From positions 21,830,242-21,894,241 of the forward strand of contig OX326959.1 in the NCBI GenBank assembly GCA_946800325.1: 64,000 nt of DNA, given 5' to 3'. This document shows positions 14,975 through 25,734 of the stretch, in pieces; positions within the stretch are counted from its first letter, which is position 1; every line of letters begins with the position of its first letter. Position numbers and translations under genes: made by a program. The DNA is from Luzula sylvatica. Its lineage: Eukaryota; Streptophyta; Magnoliopsida; Poales; Juncaceae. The notes beneath the pieces were generated by a model. That model worked only from the letters and a program-made list of their open reading frames with translations, ran no database searches and was not told where the DNA came from.

Positions 14975-15260
14975 GTGTACAAATTTGCACCACCAGTTTC
15001 TGGGGAGGGAGAAGGGAGGGGCAGCATTAGTAATGGGAAGGGAGAAAAAGAGGCGTTAGGGAGGGGCTGTAGTGAGGGCGGGGCTGTGGTGAAGGCGGGG
15101 CAGCACGAAGAGAGGATGGTTGTGGTGAAGGCGTTAGGAATGGGGGCTGAGGGAGGAGGGTTGTGGGGAAGAGGGGCTGTGTGGGGACAGCGAGAGGGCT
15201 GTGTGGGGGGAAGAGAGGATGTAAAGGGAGAGAGAAGGGGGCTAGCACGCTTATATAATG
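14975..15260 (-). other. GA-rich tract (CT-rich in sense), possible transposase leader
   Basis: The plus strand is built of GGGAGG, GGGGCTGTG and GGAAGAG words. Read in the minus (transposase) direction it is a CT-rich stretch about 1.9 kb upstream of the TNP2 start and just inside the right subterminal repeats, a plausible promoter or leader position. Frames in it are low complexity and not claimed. Confidence 0.4.
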
Positions 15261-18232
15261 GGGTTAAAGTTTCACCGACGGGCCGTAGAGGGACTTTCTG
15301 CGACGGGTAGAGGCTTCAGCGACGGGCCGTAGCAGGGCTTCACCGACGGGTTTCATACACTGGCGATGGGCCCGGGAATGTGCGATAGGCCGACAGAAAA
15401 GTTCAAAAAATCACCTACGGGCCGTCGGGGAAAATACCGTCGGAAATGGGCTTTTTGCGACGGACTGGGTAATATGGGACGGGCCGTCGGTAGTAGCGTG
15501 GGGCCGTCGGAAAAACATACCGTCGGAAATGATCTTCGGCGTCGGCCCGTCGCAGAAAGTGGCTTAAATTTGTGTTGGCCCGTCGCTGATATTGCAATAT
15601 GTTGTAGTGTTAATCGAATAATGATCGTGACATGCATATTTTATGTCCAAGCAATTAATCCAAATCATATAATTGTTTTTATTTTATACATTGAACTTCT
15701 AGTTCATAATAACTTGATTTCTTTTTATCTAATACAATACAAGTGCATGTCATAAAAATAAACAAATATGTTTCAATTAACATAATGACTCTCTTTTTTT
15801 TTTCTCTTTTTTTGGAGTAAATAGATAATATATCTTCTAGAGCAATAACATAGTGACTCTTCTAGAGTCATCAATCATAAACATACAATCCTGTAATTAA
15901 ATATACATATCTCTTTATTGAAATTTACTAATTTGCGTGCATTGATAAACTGGATTGCAACTACAAGTGCATATATAAAAATAATAATAAATGTGTGAAA
16001 AACAAATGTACGAAAAAAAATACGTGCAACTTCTGGTGCATAATTTAAACAACCAACTTCAGGTGTGTTAGTAAAACTAACATTCAACTTCTAGTTGCGA
16101 ATAAATAATTAAATAAATAATCTATTGTATATGACTTATGGTGCATGAATATAACTGCTGACATATTCATTATTTTTATTTTTATTCATAATATGTAACA
16201 TAACTTAATATTTAAAATACAGTACAACAAAGAAATTATATAGTTAATCATACATCTGGTGCGCAACATGTATTTTATATTTACTAAATATTTAAAACAA
16301 GTAAATATTGATGGAAAATAACCAAGAAATAACTAATATAATTAAAACATGGAAATAACACTTCTGGTGCGTAACAGTTTCATATGATTATCATTCCAAA
16401 ACATAAATACATTCAATCATGATATTCTTATCAATTGCCAAATTATACCACCAGGATATATTGATGGCATTTAATTTAAAAATAGACATTTTTTCTTAAT
16501 TACGATTATTATTTCTAATAACATATATGAATTCATTAGCCTCTCATAATTAATTGGCCGTTACTTGAATATACACATTTTGATGTATATATTTCATTTT
16601 AAGTATACCATTTCTTATTGCCGGTTGTTAGGTATTATATCAAAAATAGAAATCCAGAAATTAAATAATAAATTTATATAACTTCTGGTTATATAATAAT
16701 ACCTTCACGATTTAACTTTATAAAATTTATATAACTTCTGGTTAAATAAAACTAATTTCTAAAATTTGAGATAATAAACTCAAATACATATTTTCTTAAT
16801 TAACATCTAGGAAATGTAAGGATATCAAGTTGCATGAATATTCGTCTGCTGACATGATGAACATTGATGTGCATCTACAAACTTTATTAAGTTGCATGTA
16901 TAAAGTTTATTGGATTCATGAAAAGCCCAACATATTCTAGCATAATGTCGCCATAATTTAGAACTTGATATGCATGTATCAATATTTATCTTCTGGTATA
17001 ATGTATCTTCTCTCAATGAAAACACCAATAATATTTACAATCAAATTAATGATATGATTAAACAGTTCCAAATTAATGACTCTCTGGACAATTCATAGAG
17101 CAATATTATTTGCCCCTTTTTTCATTAGTATCATGATTTTGACACTAACACTATCATGTTTTGACATTAGTATGATGCTTCTGGCATCGATACTCTTTCA
17201 TCTTTAAATAATAATAATCATACGCTTTCAATGAAAATAATATTATGACTATAGATCTTTTAAACACCAATAAGCGTATGTATCAATAAAAATAATCTAG
17301 CAACTTCAAGTGCATAAAAAAAAATGTTGAGAGATTGAATTCTATTTTGTCAAAACAAATATAATTAAAACTCAAAATTCAAATCAAATTAAATGATTTG
17401 AATTCTTGGTCCAATGTACAGGAAAATGTTAAATCAAATATTAAATCCTTAATGATCAATATAATTGTTATCATTGCATGTGGGCCAATTAATTTAGCCG
17501 TTTTCATCCAATTATATCTTTAATTTTCAAAACCACAGCCACATTAATTTCATTTGCGGTTTCTTCATATATTTTATTTTATTATGTTGTAACATTTTTG
17601 TAATAATAATCAAGTCAATTAATGATGAAAACGCACCAGCTACTGACAGCCAACAACTTCTGGTTGTTGTCAAGTATCTGAAAATTTTCTGTTCTTTTTA
17701 TACTTTGTATAACTTGCGGCAACCATGTTATATCTTATAAGTTATGTAATTGTAGAATCGTATCATACCATATTATATAAAACTTCGGGTTTATATAATG
17801 ATTAAAGGATTTTGTATAAAATTTCTGATTTGTACAAATTTTACGATTTAATGATGAACATATTATATTAAAATTCCAAAACTTCTGGTTTTGTGCCAAA
17901 TGCAACCATATCTTTTAACAATTATTGTTGTATTTTAATAATATCATAAATTTAATATTGAAACTTTGCCAAACTTGCAACATGCTAGATTAACATACTA
18001 GAATAGTATAAAATAATGGAGCTCAATATTAAATTCGAAAAAAAAAACAACATCATGAAATAAAAGTAATATTGTTGTAAAATAAAAAAAAAAGTGATTC
18101 AAACTAATACTAACCATTCATACAGTTGATTTCCGATTTAGGAGAATTATATTGGAATGTCGTGTATCTTTAAATCTCGTGTACCTTTAAATCTTTTTTG
18201 TCTTCGATTCGATTTCCAAACAATAGAACAAT

Positions 18233-18246
18233 TCGTGCTGATAACG
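18233..18246 (-). other. Primer-binding site, half-tRNA-Ile type
   Basis: Directly inside the 5' LTR the element-sense sequence is CGTTATCAGCACGA. It does not match TGGTATCAGAGC (3' end of initiator Met). It is the complement of UCGUGCUIAUAACG, the anticodon stem-loop of plant tRNA-Ile(IAU) as I remember it, with C opposite inosine. The primer 3' end would fall about at tRNA position 39-40, as in the half-tRNA priming known for Drosophila copia. The tRNA sequence is from memory. Confidence 0.65.
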
Positions 18247-18470
18247 TGTTATAAATAAATACGAATAACAAGAAAAGACAGGAGAGAAAATTTTCTATTC
18301 AAATGATCATCCATTACAATTGACAATGCCCTCTTTATATAGTACAAGATAGGTGCATGGATTAAATTGGGAGTTACAAATAATCAATACTAAATCTCTA
18401 TAATTACTTCTTTAATATAATTAATTTTAAGTTACAATATGACATTTATATATTTTATATATTCGTAACA
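18247..18470 (-). repeat. 5' LTR (right), 224 bp
   Basis: It begins (plus strand) TGTTATAAATAAATACG and ends ATTCGTAACA, with CTAAA immediately after. It shares AATTGACAATGCCCTCTTTA and TACAAGATAGGTGCATG with the left LTR but lacks the additional roughly 290 bp seen there. Confidence 0.8.
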
Positions 18471-18475
18471 CTAAA

Positions 18476-21400
18476 TACTTTTTATTTCTTTTTTTTGGAG
18501 AAAAGACCAAATACTTACTATAGGAGAACATGATGTTCAAATAAAATCTGATTAGTATATATTGCAATTGATTTTCCGAATTGAATATGTATACTTTAGT
18601 AGTGGAGTCATGACATTATTAAAATAAAATAATATTGATTAACATACCTTATTTTCATAATGAAAAGATTTTCGAGAATTTAATCTCATTAGTTTATGCA
18701 ACGAAAAGATTTTCCGAGTATTTTTTATTTTTCTGTTATTATAATAATCGTTTTCAGATTTCATCAGTATAGTTTGTACAGATGAAAAATAGTATTATCC
18801 ATTTAAGCAATATTTGATCATTAGTGGTTTAGAGAAAAAGAATGAAGTTATAATCACTTTTGACATGGCGATAAGATAAGCACTTAATTTGCTTACTCAT
18901 TACCTTACTGGCAAGCACTAAGCATGCATCAGGACTAAACATGCGAGAGAAAAAGAAAATGTAATTATTTTTTAGTTATCTTTAATTGCTAGTCTTTCTT
19001 TGCACCAGAGGGAAACATGTGAATGATTAATAATATATTATGAACAAAAATGGTATATCGAATATTAAACAAGCGTTTTAAATTTCAATTTACCGGATTA
19101 AAAAATTTTCGGGCAAAAGGCGATAGGGTCTATGAGGTGGCCAAATAAAATTGAGATCAGCCGTCAATCATGTATCTACACTACCACAAAAAACGCGCTT
19201 AAACACGATTTGTTTTCCTTTTATACACGGTCCAAACCGTGATAACGAGAATTCTACGGAATTAACAATGCATATATGTTTTGTTAGATAGAATTATGAA
19301 ACCCTACTTCATCATTGAATTTCTATTCAGACCCGAAGGGACGTATTCATAAATATTTTGATATTTATAAAAAATGAATAGATCAAGCGCGTACCGTCCT
19401 TGTTATTTTTTCTTGAATGACCCGGATAGTGGGCAGAGGAATTCCGGAGTGAATTACATTGACGGTCACGTTTATTTCAGTGAAATGCGAAAACATTTCT
19501 CATTATCCAATTTTTTAACTTTTCATTATTTCGAATTAGCTCGGATAGATTCGACATATTTTTCGGGTTGAATTCGATTTTGCCAGCTCTAAATTATTTA
19601 CCTGCTAAGAGTTCATTAATAAAGAGTTAATTAATAAAGTGAATGATGTCCCACAATCACTAGTAATTGATAATAAATTATATATTATGAATTCAATTTC
19701 TATTGAAATCAATATAATAACAAATAAGGAACAGACCATTTTCTCAGTTTAATCAGAAAAAATAATTAATAAAGAAAAAATAAGTTTATAGAGTTTGTAA
19801 GATATACAGAAATGGAAATGGCTGGTTGGGTATTCATATTCGAGTCAATAAAGATGAATATATGAGTCGATAAAAATTGACTTCTCCGTTATTCTTTTGG
19901 AATCTTGTGTAGAAATTTTGACATTTGGTGCAAAATCACATGATTATCTCAAATCAATCATGAGTGCAACAAAAAGGCACTTTGCAATTTCGATATGGGT
20001 AGTTGAAAATTCATGTATTTTATATTGTTCAACTCTTAAGACAGTTCAGTTCTTTAAGATATTATATTTTATCATATTTAATTTTACTATATTATATTAT
20101 GTAAATAAAATAATACAAGTAATTTTTTTAAAACAACACTTTCATAAAATTTCTTAAATTACATCCAAACATAACGTAGTGTGAATTAGTAATTTTTTTT
20201 GTATTCTATAGGATTTCACTTTTGAAACCCAATTTCTAAAAATTAACCATTCTATATTTAAAAAAACTAGTGCATCCAAACAAGCTCTAAATTTTAGGAA
20301 AACTGAGTTGTAAAAGCACAAATTAATTATTTATGATTTAAAAATGTTCTGATATTTTTGTTAAATGCTGACTCGTTTTTCTCCGTTCAAATGAAAATTG
20401 ATATCATATTTTGTTTTATGCACTCAACTACTTAATTTATCGGCTATTGGCTAAGAATTTTTTAGTTTTAGTTTCTAGTTAGTTGCAAGATTTAATGATC
20501 TTGACAAATGGTTATCTTAATTCTCATCATGATGTCATCAACCATTTTAATTTTGTAAAATAAATGACATAAACAAATTTGGGATTAATATAGAAAATAT
20601 TAGTTACTCCCGAGCATAGTTCGAAAAATCAAATCGGCTCGACATTTAACATAATGAAATTATTTAAGAACTCTTTTAAGAACTCGTTGAGTTTGTAACA
20701 TAATAATTCGTTTATCTATAATATTATTTTTCATAAACATTAAGATTTGATAGCATATATATTATGCTCTATAATTCTAGAAAAAAACCATTTATGATAG
20801 GTATAATATATTTTTGATTAAACACCAGGTATTTCATGTAACTCATATTTTCGGCAACCTTTTTATGGCAGGATTTGTTTGAATAAGTCATATATATGTT
20901 ATTTAATTTAAAAAATAATAATTTATTTAAATAAGGTATAATATACGGTTCAATATTTATTTAAGCCGGATGAAATATGTACATAAATACTTATTTATAT
21001 TTGGTGTAATATATACATAATTATAATTATAATATATTTAAGACATATTAGACATACGCAAAAAAAATTTAGGTTTGTATATACTAAAAATAAATGAGGA
21101 TATATTAATTATTAATCATCGATTAAAATTTTTGCTTGAGTGAAATTGAGTCGAGTCAACCGAGTCATTCCGAGTCCAGCTTAACTCGTCGACTCATATC
21201 CCTAATTTTACACAGAGTCAGCTCGAAATGTTAACTAGTGAAGTTAAATTTGCATAGTTTCCACTTAACCCGTCAAGTTTCTTTTTAACTATGTTAAGAT
21301 TCAAATTCTTGTTAAGTAAGTTTGAAAACGGTTTAGTCCTCATAATCAATTTGGAGAAATCTGAATTTGTTTTAATAATCAATCTGAACAAAATCAAGCG

Positions 21401-21858
21401 GAAAAGAATTATTTTGCTTAAGTTGGATCTTAATTGATTTTAATAATCAATTGACATAACAAAAATACAATATCGTAATCAATTAAAAAGCGATGCTGCA
21501 ACATCGTAATAGCACTAATATCAGAGATCATGATTAAATCATATTCGATTTCGAATTGCTACGAACCCCTACAGCACAGTTTAATACCTTCGAACCAAAA
21601 AACAAAGAAATTAATGTTCAATCGAGTACTCGAAGATTCATATCTCACATTCGCCGAACGAAACCTAGCCCTGCTTCGAAGCATCAACGGACCAGTCGAG
21701 GAAGTATGGATGAGTACCTGAACCGGCCAATTTTGAAGGCACACTGGCATTTGAGGAAGTATTTGGACACGTCTCTGCCCAAAAGACACTTTGAACTGAC
21801 CCTCTATTTTATACCAATAATATATTACTTTAGTCATTTCAATTATCTTTCGAGTGCA

Positions 21859-21860
<2 letters not shown>
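18476..21860. other. AT-rich intergenic DNA
   Basis: No gene family recognised. A sequence CACTACCACAAAAAACGCG at about 19178 looks like one end of a CACTA element, but no inverse end was found. Frames at 19374-19571, 19897-20157 and 21530-21721 show no domain. Around 21126-21190 there are repeated GAGTC/CTCGAC words of the kind seen in hAT MITE ends. Confidence 0.45.

Positions 21861-21863
<3 letters not shown>

Positions 21864-21920
<57 letters not shown>
21864..21920 (+). repeat. (TC)n microsatellite in 5' leader
   Basis: About 28 uninterrupted TC units end exactly at the ATG of the first cysteine-rich peptide gene, so the repeat forms most of its proximal 5' untranslated leader. Length variation here could affect expression. 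Confidence 0.95.
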
Positions 21921-21922
<2 letters not shown>

Positions 21923-22453
21923 GGATAAATTTTTCTTTGTTTGCCTCTTCTTCTCGGTCACTCTCTTCTTAACAATTTCTCCAAATGAAGGTATTTAATT
22001 ATTTAACCATAAACTTCGAGGAGAATTAAATAGAGGAGTTTCACAAATGTAACTCTATAATCCTGATTAAAATCTCAACCTTTTAATTCTATCTCGCATT
22101 CAAATTAGTAGTGTTTTATTTCTCAAAACAAAAAAAAATTTGTTTTAAGATGAGAATGAAATCAACCCCTTGTTCATCTTAAAGATGCTCATTCTTAAAT
22201 TGGATACCCAGGATCAACAACGGTTCTAACATACAAGCCCCATGCATCATCGATCCAGTACCGGCCATTTACTAACATGGCATCATACGAGCCGTTTCAA
22301 CTATGTTTGGCCTGCCGATGCTGTGCGGAAAAAGATGCGAACAATTGTAAATCAACGACTTGTTGTTATACAATAGATTGCAATCTTCCGGGTAAGCCCT
22401 TCGGAACATGTGCCTTCACGCCTAACACTTGCGACTGTGGCTCTTGCCAGTAG
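21921..22453 (+). CDS. Small secreted cysteine-rich protein (two exons), DUF7866-like
   Basis: Exon 1 is 21921-21990 and exon 2 is 22212-22453, joined in frame through a Gly codon (GAAG|GTATTT donor, ACCCAG|GA acceptor), giving 103 residues. Residues 1-23 are a signal peptide with a hydrophobic core (FFFVCLFFSVTLFLTI). The mature part ends in a cysteine domain with spacing C-x2-C-x-CC-x7-C-x4-CC-x4-C-x9-C-x6-C-x-C-x2-C, containing the block LPGKPFGTCAFTPNTCDCGSC. This block and spacing match a plant family of unknown function I know as DUF7866. It is secreted or apoplastic by inference. A paralogue with the same exon phase is 10 kb downstream. The start is chosen because it directly follows the TC leader and opens the signal peptide. 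Confidence 0.82.
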
Positions 22454-22661
22454 GTAATATTTTAGTTTGAAGGGTGTGATTTGTAAATTAAGGTGAACTT
22501 TAGTTTTGAATTGAAAGTTATTTTGTTGTAGTCAAAAGTGTTTGTTTTATTTTGATGGAAATTTTTATGTAGGTAGAAAACTTTTTGTTGTATATTAAAT
22601 TTAAGAGGTGAAATTTTAAAATCACACTTCCCTCAATTTAAAAGGATGAACATCACTTTTA

Positions 22662-23560
22662 CTAAGAGAACACTCTGCTACGCCAAGAACATGTTAATTT
22701 TTTTTATTATTATTGTAATACAAAATACATATTTGTATGATAATATTGATAATATCATCTTATAATAAAATTATTTAAACTCATTTGTCTATGATTATGT
22801 ATATGTTAAACATTTATTTTTACATTATGATAACAAATCTCATTTTTTTAATCAAATAATAACATTTATATTAGTGTCATCGTATAACAATATATGAGAT
22901 GTCACACAATTTTACGAAAAATATAACAACAAATATTATAGCATTCTTGTTCATGATATTTTATACAATATAAAATATAAAAATAATGAATCATACGACA
23001 TATGTAGTAAGCCATCATTAATTATATAGTTCTAATAAATTTTGTATTGATTTAAAATGCAATGAAAATTATAAATAATATCAAACTTAATAGTGAAAAT
23101 AATTTAATAATTAATATAGAAATTTAATTTAGCATAAACATAAATATAAATTATTTTATATCATATGACTTTTGTAAAATTTACATTTTTAAAAATAACA
23201 ATACTATTGATAGGTGTTTATAAATTTAAAAAATTATTTAGATGTATAAACTATTTTTATTTCTATTTTTTTTTTTGTAATATTAAATTTGTTTAATTAA
23301 ACACAAATATAATCAACTTAGTATTACATGGAATTCTTATAATTATAATTATTTAAAAATAAATAATAATAATTAAACAATTTTGGGGGCATCTATGTTA
23401 TATATCTTTGACATCTATATATACCTATTGCTTGACGGTTTCACTTTCATAAAGAGTTTATTATAGTGACGCTCAAATATTATTACTATTAAGTACTTAT
23501 TTAATATATCTGCTTAATATCAAATAACCACACACACAATTACACAATTATATGAAACAA
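22662..23560 (-). mobile_element. Helitron, degraded copy (family H)
   Basis: On the minus strand the 3' end reads a hairpin-like GCGTAGC region, then TGTTCTCTTAGT, close to the end of the better copy at 30765 (GAGTATTCTCCTAGT). Bases 22690-23330 are the reverse complement of sequence shared with 29800-30700 (for example ATATTTGTGTTTTAATCA-type and ATGAAATATTGTGAACAA-type words). No Rep/helicase gene. The 5' end was not located; the next Helitron starts at 23570. Confidence 0.6.
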
Positions 23561-23569
23561 TAATAAATA

Positions 23570-24940
23570 CTAGCTTTATCCCCGCGCAATTGCGCGGGAC
23601 AACATATCTATTTTTTTACATGTTTTTTATATAATTATTTAAATAGAATTAACTCGTGTGCGAATTAACGCGCGTGCGTTTGAACTAAATTAATCTAACC
23701 ATGATATATTTGCAAATATCATGATGTCAATAGATGCATAAGATTAATGAAATTAATCTATCACGGATATTATTTTTTGATATAATTTGTATAAATAGCA
23801 TTTGTTCAAGTGATTTTAAAATCGATTAATATAATCAGGACATATTCGCAAATATATTTGATGTCAATATATGCATTATAGTTACGGTTCGTTAAAGGAT
23901 CACAATGTGTCGAGATGGATACAACGGGCAAATGACAAAAAAACTCGCATAAATTTGAGGTTACAAAATTTCATATATACCTTGCAAAATGAGCAAATAC
24001 AAAAAAAATTGAAAAGCAAAAAAAGGACCAAAATATAAAAAGAAAAAAAATTGGGTAAAAAGGAAAATGACAAAAAAAGTGGAACTTACGAAATTGCATA
24101 CATAACCCTGCCCAATGAGCAAATTAAAAAAAAAATTGGAAAATAAGAAAAAATGTAAAAAAGACCAAAATATTAAAAAAAAGATAAAAATGTAAAAAAG
24201 GACCAAAATATAAAATAGGAAAAAAAGATCAAAATGTAAAAAAGGACCAAAATGTAAATAAACCAAAAAAAGGACCAAAATATAAAATAAGGAAAAGGAC
24301 CAAAATGTAAAAAAGGACCAAAATGTAAATAAAAAGGACCAAAATGTAAATAAACCAAAAAAATTACTAAAATGTAAATATATCAAAGAGGTGTCGAGAT
24401 GGATACAACGGGAAAATGACAAAAAAAACTCGCATAAATTTGAGGTTACAAAATTTTATATATACCCGTGCAAAATGAGCAAATACAAAAAAAATTGAAA
24501 AGCAAAAAAAGGACCAAAATGTAAAAAGGAAAAAAGTTGGGTAAAAAGGAAAATTACAAAAAAAAAATTGAACTTACGAAATTGCATACATAACCCTGCC
24601 CAATGAGAAAATTAAAAAAAAATATTGGAAAATAAGAAAAAATGATCCAAATGTAAAAAATGACCAAAATATTAAAAAAAGATAAAAATGTAAAAAATGA
24701 CCAAAATAGAAAATAAAAAACAAAGATCAAAATTTTAAAAAAGACCAAAATGTAAATAAACCAAAAAAAGGACCAAAATGTAAAATAAGAAAAAAAGAAC
24801 CAAAATGTAAAAAAGGTTCAAAATGCAAATTAATAAAAAAAAATGATTAAAATATAAAAAAACCAAAATATACATATATCAAAAAGATGATGTGACATCA
24901 TGTATGATCAAGAATTTTGTTTATTTATACATAAGTATAA
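23570..24940 (-). mobile_element. Helitron with internal minisatellite (family G), copy 1
   Basis: The minus strand ends with the perfect palindrome CCCGCGCAATTGCGCGGG, then GATAAAG and CTAG followed by T, the canonical Helitron 3' hairpin and CTRR end. The opposite end (plus TTTATACATAAGTATAA near 24925-24940) equals the 5' end of the 45250 copy. The interior is a minisatellite of GGACCAAAATGTAAA units. No coding sequence. The long Phe-rich frames on the minus strand are translations of the repeat. Confidence 0.8.
24000..24870. repeat. GGACCAAAATGTAAA minisatellite
   Basis: Units of about 17-23 bp (AAAAAGGACCAAAATGTAAA with A-tract length changes) repeat through this stretch. A larger internal duplication is also visible: the segment starting GTCGAGATGGATACAACGGG recurs at 23912 and 24392, with the following AACTCGCATAAATTTGAGG. 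Confidence 0.85.
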
Positions 24941-25306
24941 TAACAATAAAGGACAATAGTGATATGTACATATTGTTTACCTTTTTTTAAACCTAGAAAA
25001 TCAGAACTTTTCTAATTTGTCACGATAATCCAATATCATATTAAGGTGCATGGATTCATATAAATGAATCAAATGATGCCCTCGTGCCTCGGGTCAACAG
25101 ATTAGTCTGACTAGTTGTGGTGACCATCACAAATCACATATATCATGTATATTTTCATGGTAACGTGGTCAATCTAGTATATGATCACTAACCTACGATG
25201 TGAGACTAGATAACATGTATTAATGATTACTAATATACTTGATAACATGTATTCATGATTACTAAAACGTAGTTATTAATTTGTTAACTTACTAGCATAC
25301 ACATAT

Positions 25307-25444
25307 ATATGTCAATGGGCTTGTGTCCCAGTGGTTGGGTGTGAAACACAAGAAACCTTATGTTGTGAGAGGTTGTGGGTTCGAGTTCCGTTGGTACCAA
25401 TGGATGGAGGACCACCAAGCCCTCTCCATTTACTCGTTTTTTTT
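25307..25444 (+). mobile_element. tRNA-derived SINE
   Basis: An A-box-like GTGTCCCAGTGGTTGG and a B-box GGGTTCGAGTTCC sit at tRNA-like spacing, followed by a body (TGGATGGAGGACCACCAAGC) and a T-rich tail. The 13-bp target duplication AGCATACACATAT / AGTATACACATAT (25294-25306 and 25445-25457) flanks it. The paralogous copy at 61870-61882 has this target once and no SINE, so it shows the empty site. Confidence 0.88.
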
Positions 25445-25734
25445 AGTATACACATATGCTTCGTTACTTTTAAGTATGGTTTATTTTTACAAACACCACA
25501 CGGCATGGATTTCGTGGCACCATTTAACCAAAACAAATCCCAAGAGAAATTGGGCCTAAAATTAATATGGATACTCGTAAATGAAGGCCCGTCAATATGG
25601 GCCCAAAAAGTAACCCAACATGGAAATCCATAATGAAAGTCCACTTCCACATTACATATCATACACAATGAGAGAATGGACTAAAGGCCAAGCTATTGGA
25701 AGCCCATGGGACCCAAATTTGAAAGGAAAATTAT

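Larger units (their letters stand above)
11617..15609 (-). mobile_element. CACTA transposon nested in LTR element
   Basis: The ends are CACTACAACA and TGTTGTAGTG, with subterminal AAC/CATATCAGC-type extensions, and both flanks carry the 3-bp duplication TTA (11614-11616 and 15610-15612). Both ends are dense in CCGTCGCTGA, CCGACGGC and GACGGGCCGT-type repeats (11640-11835 and 15270-15600). The only coding remnant is the 5' part of a TNP2-type transposase gene on the minus strand. A GA-rich tract (14990-15245) that reads CT-rich in sense may be its leader. The catalytic part is missing, so the element is non-autonomous. Confidence 0.93.
10165..17893 (-). repeat. Array of short hairpins with constant pentaloop
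   Basis: On both sides of the nested CACTA element the sequence repeats the pattern stem-TTCTG/TTCTA/TTCGG/TTCAG-inverse stem. Stems differ from copy to copy but stay complementary. Examples (left arm start, arms): 10522 GGAC/GTCC; 11097 TGAAC/GTTCA; 11378 TGTAAAC/GTTTACA; 15692 TGAAC/GTTCA; 15854 TGACTC/GAGTCA; 16674 TTATATAAC/GTTATATAA; 17174 GATGC/GCATC; 17651 CAACAAC/GTTGTTG; 17877 CAAAAC/GTTTTG. Those at 17772 and 17811 have about 11 pairs with one bulged A. Further copies are weaker (10165, 10369, 11422, 16028, 16086, 16358, 16732). In the element sense the loop reads CAGAA, TAGAA, CCGAA or CTGAA. Confidence 0.85.
9497..18470 (-). mobile_element. Non-coding LTR retrotransposon with hairpin-array interior (copia-like)
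   Basis: Terminal repeats start TGTTATAAATAAATACG at 9497 and 18247. The outer edges are TGTT...AACA, and a 5-bp duplication CTAAA lies on both sides (9492-9496 and 18471-18475). The primer-binding site at 18233-18246 and polypurine-type tracts on the left set the sense as the minus strand. Without the nested CACTA element the unit is about 5 kb, and it contains no recognisable gag, protease, integrase, RT or RNase H. It must therefore move by means of an autonomous partner (LARD-like or TR-GAG-less class). The shared LTR parts differ at about 10% of positions, so the insertion is old. The interior is dominated by short hairpins (separate entry). Confidence 0.85.

Noticed and set aside
19178..19200. 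CACTACCACAAAAAACGCG as the start of a CACTA element
   Set aside because: No inverse end or subterminal repeats were found downstream.
19374..19571. 65-codon frame with a non-repetitive look (YRPCYFF, NYIDGHVYF)
   Set aside because: I could not tie it to any family, including organellar genes, and it has no start or splice context that decides; not listed as a gene.
23961..24748. Phe-rich membrane-like proteins on the minus strand
   Set aside because: They are repeat translations of the GGACCAAAATG minisatellite (FWSFLHF pattern); the same applies to 45979-47057.
23900..24870. CRISPR-like array
   Set aside because: Units vary in length, there are no unique spacers, and it lies in a plant Helitron minisatellite.
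25307..25444. Possible tRNA gene (A and B boxes)
   Set aside because: There is no paired acceptor or anticodon arm, a longer body and a T-rich tail follow, and a target duplication and empty site show a SINE.
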